Assembly: GCA_016859345.1 (NCBI GenBank)
Contig: CM029116.1
Coordinates: forward strand, 8,591,143-8,655,142
Length of the DNA stretch: 64,000 bases
Direction: 5' to 3'
Origin: Istiophorus platypterus
Taxonomy: Eukaryota > Chordata > Actinopteri > Istiophoriformes > Istiophoridae
Positions 8,845 through 21,055 of the stretch are shown here, piece after piece (the stretch's first letter is position 1; the number at the start of each line of letters is the position of its first letter). Below the pieces are notes generated by a model. It was not told where the DNA came from. It was given only the letters and a program-made list of their open reading frames with translations, and made no database searches. Position numbers and translations under genes: made by a program.

Positions 8845-11779
8845 TATCTGTATACACCTGTTTGCAAGGGAAGAACCGTCCGTCCTGTTTGTCCCTGTCC
8901 GACCAAACGCACGACCCGTCGGATTCCGTGACTCCGCGGGGTCAAACGTGGATAGAAACCAGGTCTGTGAGGCGGCGGTGACCTACAGGCGGACCCGCAG
9001 GCCCCGTGCTCCCCGGTTTGTGCCGTCACATCCATCAATATGTTTGGCCCTATCCGAGCACCACGTGGGGTGAATTCAGGATGTGATTATATGGTTAAAA
9101 AAAACTAAAATTATTATATATAAATAAAAGAATCTATTCTAGTCCATTCCCAGCTTCTCACACGGGACCAGAAAGTAAATAACCAGCACAAGGTTAAACG
9201 GGGGGAGAAGTGCGAGGAGTTGGGTGTGTTTCTAATGATAACAGGCAGAGCTCATCAGAAAGGTTGAATTGAGTGTGTGGTATGGGAGACAGTGTTGACA
9301 GGACGGCATCAGCCAGGCCTCTCAAGTCCTGACATTTCTCTGGCATAAAAGGTTCATTGTTGCTCATTCAGAATATTCTTTCGCAGCTCAATCGTTCCAC
9401 GTGTTTGCATTGTGGTCTTTCGGTTAGTTTGTGGAAAAAAAAAAATGCAGGGCTTTAGGAGGTTTGGTTTATTGTTGGGGTTGCTCATTACCTCTCTCTG
9501 TGCAGCATCAATTCATGGCAATTTTCAGTCCCCGAGGGCTGCTGAAAGACCCGTCTTCTCTTTCTCTCCGTCTTTCTCTTCGCTTCTTTCTTTTCAGGCA
9601 GCTTTTAAATGCCTTTTACTGATGGAGCTAACTCACAAGTTCTAGCGTCACACATTTTCAAACGGATGTAGAACCCCAGTAGCCGCGCTAGCAGCAGCGG
9701 CGGCAGTAGCGGGGTGGTGGCTTTGTAAGTAGTGATACTTTTCCTAAGCCGGAGGAAATGGTTCTATTTCCCTGTGTCGGTCATGCATCTGCCCAGATGA
9801 AGAGCCCTTGGGCAAATCACCGAATCTCTTCCCAGCTTCAGGCCTGCTCTTCTGTATGTGGCCTTTGTGCTCTGACCTTTTCCACTCGGTGAGAGCGGGA
9901 GGAGAATTCACCGCAGGGATCAGTAGAACATCAGATCATTATTTCGCTGAGTAGTGGCAGAAAGTGTCACAGTAAAGAGATGGTTTTATTTGGTGTGATC
10001 TGAGCTTAGAAATATAGCTGCCTTGGATTTAGAATAACATCCTCAATAGATGCAAGGCTACAGTGAAATACAAAGAGGCGAGCCTCTAAAATATTACCAG
10101 GCTGTGATCACGAGTTGCTTTTCCCCGTTAAAGTCTGTTTTTTTCCCCCAATGGAATCACTCCTTAAGTTCCCTAAATTAGGAGTGAATATGTTTTTCTG
10201 TATCAGCGGGTTCCCACACTTCAATGCAGCTGTTGTGTCGGTATGCTGTTTTCAGCGGGGCACGTATTATTAATTTATTTGCCTCAAGTGGTGATGTCAC
10301 AGTGAGTCAGTGTCAGTTTGAAAATGAAGAAAATCTGGGGGTGTAGAGTGAGGAAGAGGTGAGCTTATCTGGCCTCCAGAGGCCAGCAGCTCCAGGCTAC
10401 TTTGGCCACTTTGCAAGTGTAACACACCTGAATCTCCCGCAAAACTGTTGGTGGTCTAGCGGCATGGTGGGTAATGTTGGAACAAGGTTTTGACAAGGAA
10501 GGCGGATGAGTTGAATAAAAAAAGACAGTATCAAAACTTAGTGAGCCTGACGGTCTTATAGGAGTGCAATGTTAACTTGATGCTGTACTCTTAAGAAAAA
10601 CTGGCATTGCCTCTAGAATTTGAATTCGATTTAATGAGGATTTGAATGAAAAATGGCAGCGCAGAAGATTCAGCATGAAGCATATGCCCATAAAAGGGTT
10701 AATAAAAAGGCCCAGTCTGTGCCACAAACATGAAAGGGAATAAATTCAAACACGAGATGCTGAAGATTCTTTTCATTCTTTAACTGTGACACAAATATCT
10801 GGGTCAAAGTTTGGAATGGGTTTGTTTGCCTGCTTATTTTTGGATAATTATGACTCAGACACTTCCTTTTTTTTTTTTTTTATCCCAGCAATTGCAACTG
10901 GATGTCTTCTCCTGTTAATCTTAATTACGTTGCACCGAGCCTCACTGTAAAATTCACCCGCTAATGGAAACTACACCGCGAGGCCCAACATTATTTCAGC
11001 CGAGCTCTATAAAAATCATGTGGACCCTGCAACGCTCCAGTAGACCGGTGGCAGATTGATGGCAACATACAGTATGCGTGAGGTTACTGTTATAGTCATA
11101 TCTCATGTAGGCAGTATATCTACTTTGCATTAAATATCGCTTGGCCTCAGTCTAAGGTGTAACTCAGAAAGTGGAGCTACTCTTATAGAAAGGTTGTTCT
11201 TCAAAGTGCCAGCAATGCTGCTAGAAAAGACACTTTAATTTCATGACTTTCACCTATGTACACACATCTTATCCTTGTCATTATCAGTTATATGAGGTCT
11301 GCAGGGGGTTTCCATGCCTCTTAACTCTAATTTAAACCATATCCCTTTACACACATGAGAGCAAAATCTACATTAGTATTTGGGATGTGGACTGGGAAAT
11401 AAAAGGCAAGGATTATATAGGTGGGCTATATACTTCATCATACTTCATCATTGTAAGTATAACAGCCAGTGTTTATGGACTATTCAAGCTTTACAGTACA
11501 CCTTGCCTCTTTTCAGCTACTGCAGAAATTATGGCTTTGTGCCCATATTCATCAGCTGTCTATCAAAACAGAAGAGAGCACCAGTTTTAATCATCCAAAT
11601 ATTGAAAGATAATTTGAGTGGAGTAATAAGGATTTTGGAATTATGAGGGCTGTGCTGAGTAAAGCTTCAGTCATCCAAATAAAGCAGGTGTGACTCAAAC
11701 AATATTAATGGATCTCTTGTAGCTATTTTTTAAGCCATGCTGCTAAAAGGGATGTCTAAGGGATGCCGATGTCGGTCTG

Positions 11780-12290
11780 TCATTTTGGTCGGTCCACCAC
11801 TTTGGTCCACAATGGAATATCTCAAAAAACTAGGAATGGATTGCCTTCGAATTTTGAACAGACGTTCATGGAGCCAAATGACCAAGGTGTTTCACTGAAA
11901 CTTCATCTAGCACGACCACTACGTCAATATTTAAATTATCCAGTGAAATTCCTCCATATTTCATCAATGGGTCATTCATGGCTCCTAGATGATGGATCCT
12001 ATTTACTATGGTGGTTCCCCAACTTTACTTTCTTTCTATTGGTGGTTTTGAGGGAAATGTCCTGACTAGCATTGGACGGTTTGCCGTGAAATTTTGGGGT
12101 CACACATTCACATCCCCCTCAAGATGAAGAGTGGTCGCTTTGGTGGCTTTCCATCCAGAACCACTGTCTTGTCGACGGTTAAATTAGCTCAGTATCTGTT
12201 TTGTCACCTGCAAATGTAATGATGACATGCTGAGCTGATGGATTGCATTGGCATTGTGAGCACGCTAGCATGATGACGTTGGGATATAGA
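11780..12290 (+). repeat. Teleost interspersed repeat, 'ggatggattgcc' family, copy 1
   Basis: A diverged copy of a fish repeat that I recognise by 'aggaatggattgcc' (11832), 'gacgttcatggagcc' (11862), 'cagtgaaattcctccat' (11941), a second half with 'ggacggtttgccgtgaaatttt' (12074), and the end phrase 'attggcattgtgagcacgctagcatgatgacgtt' (12247). It is non-coding. A related copy in the same orientation lies at 20915, and copies in the opposite orientation at 33885 and 50070. Confidence 0.65.
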
Positions 12291-13845
12291 CGGTCTCACA
12301 CAGGGCCGCCCGCATGCCGATAGATACTTAATCTTGTTGAATAAACGTTCAATGAGGCAAGTTGGCTGTCGGCCATTTCACAGTTTTTTTTTTTTTCAAA
12401 ATTTACTTTCTTCTGGGCAATACGGATGCTCATTTCCAGTTGTATTCTGCTTCTCATTTAGAAAATTTTCCATGCTCACACTTGCGAACATCTAAGTCTT
12501 TTCATTGGCCACAGAGAACCTGCATGACAATAGAGGAGTAAAGCCCTTTTAAAGGGGACTCACAATTTGACCAACTGGCACAGGAATTTAAACAATAACT
12601 CTTATTTTCCACGCCTATGTCTCTAGGCTATTTCCGCCCTACTGCTATGGCTTGATACCAGACAGGTATTTTGCTGCAAAAACCCTTTAAGAACTTTTGC
12701 TTTTCTGATCATGCCCGGTCATCTTGATCATCCCCCCTCCCACAGTCTACCTGATCTCTACGGTTTGTCCTCCTTAAGACTTTGTGGACCATTCCAAGGC
12801 TCCGTATGAAGTCTAGCAACTCTGAGCCATTTGTATTCCTCATATTTGATGAAACTGGATCCGTCCGACAGTCTTTTTTTTTTCATTTGCTGTCATAATA
12901 AAAAAAATGGGTAGCCTACCTGCTGTTTTGCTGGGATTCAGCATCAAGCTAGACAGAGCTGTAGATAGAGCTAAAAATAGAGCTGAAGGATGCTGATGAA
13001 CAGTATCCCTCTTTCTCTCTGCTTCATTCTCTACCTCTCTGCAAAGGTGAATAAAGTGAAAGCTAACCATTCGCAGTATTTTAGCGTTATACAAAGGTTT
13101 TCACCAAACAGAATCTTAGCACATTTTCTGCAAAAAGCTCTGTTTGATGCCGTCAGTGTCAGCTCTTATCACTCCCTTTAAGAGATCATTAATAATTTAA
13201 ACACTGTATTGCAGTGTAGTGTCATCGTACTGGCAAACGGTCCCTGGACAGCCTGTTCAACAAGCAGCACCACCCTGTTCCCTGAATTCTACAGGGACAT
13301 GTGCTAATGCATTCAGCCTGTGACCTCTGTTTTTTGTTTTTTTGTTTTTTTATTTGATCATACAAAACAGTGCTATTTTAAATATAATAGCTGATTGTCA
13401 AGGGGAAGCACACTGGACCTGTGTCGGAGATCAGCTATTCATGAAGCACACAGCAGCTGGCCCTGCTGCTGTTTGAGGTCGGAATCTACGTCTTGATTGC
13501 CGTAGCTAAAAATCTTGACGTCACACTGGTGTCTGAATGTGGGGTAGAAGGCAGAAACAATTTTATTTCGTTTTGGTAAATTGCTTCTGATTTCTGGCTA
13601 TGAAGAAGCTCTTAGACACTTGAAATTGACTTTTAGAAGGCACAATTTCTCAGCTCTCTAATGCAAGGCTATTAGCAAACACACTTAGTTTAAGACCCAC
13701 TAGTGTGTCCAGCCAGTAGGGAGTAAATATTTTACGTAACTTCATACCAGTTTGGGTGTATTTACATTGCTAATTGATTGGAAGCACCTGTTAGAGAGGC
13801 TCAGTCGAAAGGTCAATGAGATTTTTAAAACTGTACATAGCAGAG

Positions 13846-14110
13846 CTGAAGTGATTGACCGATTAATTGATAAGAGGATGTACAGAAAATTGATAAGCAG
13901 GGAGTTTGATAATCAATGAATTGTCTAAATCATTTTTTACAAGCAACAAGGCCAAGAGATTCAGTGGTTCGTTCCACCTTCTCAAAAGTGAACATTTGCC
14001 ACGGTTCTTTTCCCCTGTATGACAGTTAACTGAACATCTCCAGGGATTTGGACAGTTCCTCTGACAAGACCATCAGTTCAGAGACACAACCTTGGGCTCT
14101 TGGGAACTTG
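13846..14110 (+). repeat. Teleost interspersed repeat, 'gattgaccgattaattgat' family
   Basis: It contains 'gattgaccgattaattgataag' (13853), 'cagaaaattgataagcag' (13882), 'tttgataatcaatgaattgtctaaatcatttttt' (13909), 'ccaccttctcaaaagtgaacatttgcc' (13975), 'tgaacatctccagggatttggacagttc' (14031) and 'caaccttgggctctt..gaacttgtga' (14087). This order matches a very common fish repeat as I recall. Its terminal palindromic part (ATTAATCGAT-like) has decayed. Confidence 0.65.
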
Positions 14111-15124
14111 TGAGAGAGTAAATATAGGATTCACATTCACCAGGTGGACAGGAACACAACTCTGAATGAATGCCCGTGTCTGTTTCGTGCTTCTGGATGT
14201 GTAAATAAGTAAGCGTTGTGTTCACATCTTGTTACAACTGCCCCTAAGTGGAAAAATAATCTGTAATTGCAGGTTTAAAGACCAAGCTGACCATGCTTTT
14301 ACCCGGCAGCCAATGATTGCAACCAAGATACTGCTGGTGAGCCCTTACATTAAACAGTGTGTGGTGCAGTACGGGGGATGCTTTATTACTCCCGGGTGCT
14401 GGCGATCAGGATCACATCAGTGAAATCTAAAAACGTGTGCTAGCCTTTTAGCTCTCTTGTTTCCCCAGTGCAGCAACTGCACAATTAAATATTTGACTCA
14501 TAATTAAAAAAAATTTAATTTAGGACACCACCATATTCAGTAAACGTTGTTCTCATTTTTTTTCTTTACCAGGTAGCTGTAGTTAACCAATGGCCTCGGT
14601 CCTCCTCAAGTGCATATCTAATTCAAAACCATAGGACCATAAGTGTAAACTTTTAAATGTATACCCCCTCTATGCAATCATTCTCAGGCTGGACATACCA
14701 TAAGCAGTCATGGTTGCACAGACAGTCAAGGACAAGACAAACACAAGGCAGAACAGGCTTAGCAATGACAATTATCACCTAGTTGTAGCGTAGCAGTCCA
14801 TTAACAGTCGATGCGAGCGTTGATCTGCATAGCTGCAGTGCAGATAAATGGCATCCAAGACGGTTCAATGTCTGGATGGTGAAACTGTGACCGATTTTGA
14901 CATTTTTTAGGAGACATCGGTGTCCTGCATGTCTCTCATTGGCCGAAGAGATTGATTTTAACTGTGTGCTCAAATGAGGTTTAATTGAATTATAGGACAG
15001 GCTATTAATAGCTATGTCCAGCTCACAAAGGATAAAGCAGACTTTTCTTTATCGTTTACCTCTTGTGAAGGATATCACTGAGGCAGTGCAGAAACAGACC
15101 CAACAGAATATTTGCTCTCCCTTT

Positions 15125-15175
15125 GTGGATGTCTGTGAAGATTCTCAGTCGTCCGGGTCACGGTTATGCAAGAAG
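15125..15175 (+). repeat. Short repeat fragment (gaagattctcagtcgtccgggtc)
   Basis: The phrase tctgtgaagattctcagtcgtccgggtca resembles a fish interspersed repeat that I have seen as 'ctgtgaaggttctcagtcatccaggtca'. Only this short piece is recognisable. Confidence 0.35.
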
Positions 15176-16379
15176 GTTATCATGCTGGATTCCCTTTGTG
15201 GATTTCTGTTACAGTGCTATGTGTAGTCAGCTTTATGTGGTTTTCATTTTTATTGGCATTCAGGTCAGAGGCGCTTCTCATGTCCTCCCCTTTCTCCATG
15301 CACAGAACGAAAAACATGACTGGATTTTCTCTTGACGCTGCGGATATCATACTCCCATGTTCTGGCTTGTCCAGTATTCACTCAGAAGTGGTTTGCATCA
15401 TCCGAGCACTCCTGCCTGCCTTCCCCTCACAACAGCAGCCGTCACCATTGCATGTGACGCGGTAGCTCTGGAGGGTCCTGTTAGTTGGTTAGAGTTCCTT
15501 AGATATTAAATGCCGGTAATTGCAAATTGAGGACACTGGCACTTGTGCAGCTTACAGACCATCTGGGTTGGAGAGGAGTGAGGGCAATGAGAGATAAAGC
15601 TCTGGCAAGTGGAAGTTCCTTTAGGATGGTAGAAACTGATCAAAAGCAGATTAGGTCTCTGATGAAGAGGAATTCCTCCTATGGGGCCGTCCTCAGCGCT
15701 GAGGACCTGCTCATTATTCTCAACACCAAGAGCACTTTATGAGCAACTTCTTCAGCTCATGTTGAGGTAATTTCACATTTGAAATGGTCCTACTTTCATC
15801 TTGCATACATACATATTAAATGTACGCTGACTTAACCTTGTGCAAGGAGATGGGTTGGTAACAGAGGACTATGTTTCTGTCTTATTTTCTGTGGTCAGAA
15901 ATGGATGTCTGGGCCTCTACACCTAATCTGTTGTACTTAACTCTGGTGCTTTTGCCGATTTAGTCCACTTTTTCAGTCTAAGTTGGCTTTGACTCACAGT
16001 CTATTGTGGACCAGAAAACTGAGGAGAAATGGTGAGGCAGCAATGTAGACCAGCCTCAGGAATTAGTGCAAGGTGATCAGGCTGAAATGCCGAATTAATT
16101 TAAAATTAAATATGAAATAATTAAACTGTGCTTCTCTGCTGTGCATTTCATCTCTTCTTTTTATTCATACCTATGAAAAAGAAAATTTAAATCATTAATT
16201 TGAACAACAGATTTTTCTAGGATAAATAATGTCATATCATCAAAATACCAACAAGTCTTCCAAACTAAGCAGCAAAATATTTTGTTTTTTTATTATTTTC
16301 ATAAACAATCCAAAAACAAGTGTTTTCAGGTGTCACCAGGCAGGTTAATTTTCCCCTATGTTTGTATGGAAACCTACTT

Positions 16380-16450
16380 GTGGTTAAAGTTTGGTTAGGT
16401 TTAGGCACAAAATCTGCTTAGTTTAGGTGTGGGAAAGGGTGTGGTTGCAA
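16380..16450 (+). repeat. Repeat fragment (ggttaggtttaggcacaaaa family)
   Basis: 'tggttaggtttaggcacaaaatctgcttagtttaggtgtgggaaagggtg' resembles a GGTTAGG..TTAGGCACAAAA fish repeat. Only a short diverged piece remains. Confidence 0.45.
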
Positions 16451-19400
16451 TTAAGAGAAAACGCTGACTGTTGGTAGTTCCTAGGCAAAATTAGAGCTGG
16501 TAAAATCTTTTGTGGTGGGATCAAGGGAAATTCAGTTATTAATAGGCCTTATTGCTCGAATAGGCCACGGTACTTAATGGATATCTTCAGTTGCTAGGAA
16601 CAAGAGAGGAAACTAAACCAAAGACACTTCAGGAACAAGGGTTATCCTCCATTGTCCATCACCTTCTCAGTGAAAAATAGCTCTGCTCATTCATCTGCAG
16701 CACACAACTCATATGCATCCCCATCACTATTCTCTCCTTGGTTGTCTGCCCTCAGACCAGCTCTTATTACATAAAACCTGCCTTCTTGAGATTGGCAACT
16801 AATCTGGGACTGTGGCAGAAAGCAACGGGATGTGAACACTGGTCTTCCGTAACCATACGACAACTGCTGTCATTTTCCTAAAGAGGGTTGGCCAGTATTA
16901 TCGCAGGATTGTGTGATAATACTACTCCAAAATCCAAATTGTGTTCTGATCTTGGCAACCATTCATTCCATTATTTAGCACTGCACGAGGCACCATTTAC
17001 TCCCTCCTTTTCTGGCAGCCTGTCGCTATTGATGAAGAGAGTGTCCAAACACAGTCTCGACTAATGCACTTACTTAACTTTTTGTGTAAGCTTTGTGTAA
17101 GCTGTTCATAACCACACAGAAAAGATGAACAAAGCCCTCAAATACAGTTAGGGACCGCTTGTCAATGCAGTGTGAGAAGTACTTGTTAGTCCATGTGACT
17201 TTTTTTTTTCTATAAATGTCATGTAACACATACAAGCTTAAAGGCAACAGTGGATGGCTTACACGTGTGAACATAGCCCCGAAGAGCATGAAGATTTGGG
17301 AAGACCAGTGCATGATAAATAAATTTTAAAAGATGTCTTGATACGCAGTTAATTCTCTGTTCGGCTGATACTGTTTTTCAGTAATTTTTCTTGGTGGTAT
17401 TCAACTTTGATATTTCCCCTTACCACACTTTTCACTCTACTTATGCCACTTTGCGATACAAGTACAATTTTTGGGGGCGGCACTGATGCCCTCATCCTGT
17501 GAGATTCGTGGAGACGATGCCCTTGTGTAAAAGCTACTTGCATGATGAATTCAACTCCAGTCGAGGGCGGCTGCATGATGTGTCCCCAGATGATCAGACC
17601 CAGTAAAAGTGAACCCTCATCCCATCTAGAAACTTTAACAATTAATGGGCTGCAGATTAAATACGGTTAAACCTTTTGAATTGTGTGATTTTTATACATA
17701 AAATCTATTTTGAGCCCACTGGGCCCTGAGACAGTAAAGTTCAATTTCTGAGATAATTTTTCTTAAGAAATTGCTGTCCTATAAGTAACCTCTTGGAAAA
17801 CACACTGAACAGGGTTTTATCTTGTTCTTACATGTATTGTTGGTGTTTTTACTCATTGGTTTATCATTGCTTTGATATTACATAACCTTTAACAATTTTA
17901 ATGCTTAGTAGAAAAGCAAGGTTGAGATAAATTTCCATCTCATTCCCTATACAGCCAGAGGCAGTTGTGCAGTTCAAGGTTAGATGTTATCATGTTGGTT
18001 TTGTTTTTGGCAGAGCAGTCAAAGCATACATAGTGTGATAGGGAAGATAGAAAGATGAATGAGCTCAATTATAAATCTTTCAGGAGCCGCACTTGTGCTA
18101 TTTCTTCTCTCCCAGAGTTACCATCCTGAATACATAATTTCATGGTGTTTTCAACAGCCGCCGTCTGCTAGAAACTTTCCTGTTTATATTGCAGCCCTGC
18201 TCCTTAAGGTATCTGTAATACATTTCCTTTCAATCATATGTATTTTGAGTGCAAATAACACCGGGAATGAGTCGAAAATACCATATAGATTAATAAATTA
18301 CAGGGCTTGTTTTAGCAGAACTCACATGAGTCAGAGACATATTCTCCCACTGTGAACATCATTTAACATGAATCACAAAGGATGAAAGATGTTCATTGCT
18401 CACTTCTTACGCTGTTAACATTCAGACAAAAAAACAACCTGATTTCGCAACAGACTGTGAACAACTACAGCAACTCATCACCACAGGTACGACTGGATAT
18501 TGATTTTTATTAAATCCATTTCCATTCCAGTCCTGTTTATCGATTTGACTCCTAACCCTTCATCCATATTTATCTTTTTGGAAAAATCTCAAATACTAGA
18601 AAACCCATTTTACTTTTATCAACTGCAGCAATGGAAATAATGCATATGGTAGAGCGCTGTCTTAACTGGTTCCCAAAAAGTATCGCATTACTGAGTTGAC
18701 AGTATATTCGGGATGGAAACCCAAATTGGATTTCTCTAACAACGAGCATGCAGCATCAGCTTCCCTCCCTCTGTTTGACGTAAAAAGCTAAATCACTTTA
18801 AAATCTTTGGCACTGACAGAAAAATGCCCTTAAAGCAAAACCAGGTGGCAGGAGTTGGCAGAGTCAGTTTGAAAATGAAAGATGCAGCCCTATAGATCTT
18901 TTCCGCAACAGGCTTAGTTAATTCTGCTCTAGTGCAGGAACCTCATTTTTTAAAGCTGCTTAGAGCATAATACTAGACCAGGGGTGTTACTTTAAAACCT
19001 GAAGAAGTACAAGTCTTTTTTTTCTGTTTCCTGTGGCTTCGTGGCTAGAATTAACATGTTAAAATTCTATTGGCAGGTTATGGTTTTGTATTTGATTTTG
19101 TTTGTATTATTGAGTTATTTAAACTTACCAGGCATGTTTCTATTGCCTGTAAAGGAAGGGTTTGCTTGTCTTTAGTATCTTTGGTTTAACTTGTTTCACT
19201 CGCTCGGCAAACATTTAGCCTGCCCATTATAACCTTTATGAAGGCAGGATATATTGCTGGTCTTTTGTATTAAACTGCATTAGTTTTAGCTAGCTATACC
19301 AATAAACTGTCAACTGAGTATATTTGTTCTATTGACTCTTGTCTTTTTACTGTTTCCAAATGATTTTACTCAAGTGGAGGTTAAATAAAAGTGCAACTGC

Positions 19401-19789
19401 TGAGAAGCTACAACAGCTTCATCCATTTTGGACTCTCTAGGTCTCCGCCCCTTTAAAAGTCATCACTGTCAGGACAGCTTGCTGTTGTTCAACTGGGCAA
19501 ATTTGTGCGATTTAATTAACCCATAAATTAACCCTGGAATGCTTTGATTCTATTGGAAAGCTTTCAAATCATTACAAATTTTCTGTCCAGGCCTTAAATT
19601 GGATTAGTGACTGTAATGTAATTAAATTTAAGTTTAAACTGTAATTCCTTACACTACTTTTTACTGAAATCAATGTGTTAATCAGTAATGTGTTACTGCT
19701 CAACACCGATCATTTAAATGACCCAGCAGAGTCCTGTGACAACTTAACATCTCGGCACCACCTCCTCACACACGTGCAGAGCACTGCAG

Positions 19790-19791
<2 letters not shown>

Positions 19792-19869
<78 letters not shown>

Positions 19870-19883
19870 GTGTGTGTGTGTGC

Positions 19884-19920
<37 letters not shown>
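19792..19920 (+). repeat. Long TG microsatellite in intron 1
   Basis: About 64 GT dinucleotides over 129 bases, with three or four CG interruptions between 19865 and 19888. It is alternating purine-pyrimidine, so prone to Z-DNA. The frames reading Cys-Val or His-Thr repeats across it are not genes. Confidence 0.97.
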
Positions 19921-19922
<2 letters not shown>

Positions 19923-20914
19923 GCCTGTTTGCAAGTGACAGATAGATGGGCTATAACCTGTGATTGCATTGGAGCTGCTCCAGTAATACATGCTGTCAGC
20001 CCACAGTTGCGACTGGCCTCTGTGTAAGCGCCGCTGGAAATAGATAATGGAAAGAAAGAGATGAAAGACGGATGAGATGAATCAGGAGCAACCTTGTGTT
20101 GTCTTTCTCTGAAGCAAAGCTTTTTAGATACTTACACACTGATTTTCTTTGAACAGATCCCAGTGAAGTGCCAGGCTTATTCCCATTTCTCTCTTAGTTT
20201 CCATAAGTTGCGCATTCAGTTTCAAAAGATAAGCTTGTTTTTGTTTTGCATGCTTTCATTTTGCAGATGAAAGCAATTGGATTAGAGTAACTGATGAATC
20301 ACCGGTTGTTATTTTTGGTAGATGGTTTGTCTGAACACTGTGAAACAGAGTTTAGACATGTATAATTACTGAGCAGGACTTCAACATCCTGACATCAGAT
20401 TTATACGTATAAAATGAAGCACAAAACACTCCCACAATGAATTACGCCAACTGGAAATTTAATCTCATGTGATTAAATAAAAAAATGAGTAAGGAATAGT
20501 AACTCAGTAAGGAGTTGAAAAAGCATGAAGCATACGAGCACAGGGAGGCTTTCTATGTTTCAAGTCAACCAAACTCAACCCAAAATTTGCGGGATATAGT
20601 GCTACATCGTTATGTCTGGACGTATTACTTGAATTCTTTGAAATCAGGCCAGATGTCCACTTTGGATTTGCATAACAACTGAGAGTTTGTATCCATCTCA
20701 ACAATGACCACAAACAGACAAAAATGGTTTTAGTCAAAAAAATCTATGAAGCTGAAAAAACATGCAAAGGCTCAGCCTGACTGAAATTTCAGGGCTTAGA
20801 CTGCACTTAAAATATTTTGACAAAATTAATACTGTTCCCGTCTGTGCCATCCATCCCATATACGTAAAAATAGATTAGGCTGCAAACCGTATGTAATGTT
20901 TGTTCCAGACTGAA

Positions 20915-21055
20915 ATATCTTAACAACTATGGAATGGATTGCCACGAAACTTGGTACAAACTTTCATGGTACCTAGAGAGATGTTGGCCTGTAGTTTGAA
21001 GCAGCACTGTGCCACAGAGCTGCTAGCACGCATGTAAGCTCTCGGTCTTGTGGTC
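20915..21055 (+). repeat. Teleost interspersed repeat, 'ggatggattgcc' family, copy 2
   Basis: It contains 'actatggaatggattgccacgaaacttggtacaaactttcatggtacc' (20927 on) and ends with 'cactgtgccacagagctgctagcacgcatgtaagctctcggtcttgt' (21005 on). The middle part found in full copies is missing. Same family and orientation as the copy at 11780. Confidence 0.75.

Larger units (their letters stand above)
7930..9070. promoter_or_regulatory. PITPNM3: CpG-rich promoter region of PITPNM3
   Basis: G+C content and CpG density rise sharply from about 7950 to 9050, with many CpGs around 7965-8050, 8340-8590 and 8690-9010. The flanks are AT-rich and CpG-poor. The island surrounds the predicted first coding exon (8574-8598), as expected of a vertebrate CpG-island promoter. 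I see no clear TATA box at a useful distance. The transcription start is not determined; the 5' UTR probably begins somewhere in 8150-8450. Purine-rich (8074-8147) and poly-G (8631-8644) tracts lie inside it. Confidence 0.75.

Noticed and set aside
19675..20027. Frames encoding Cys-Val or His-Thr repeats on both strands (also at 36895-37318 and 61279-61500)
   Set aside because: They are translations of TG/CA microsatellites, except for the real exon 3 at 37077-37184.
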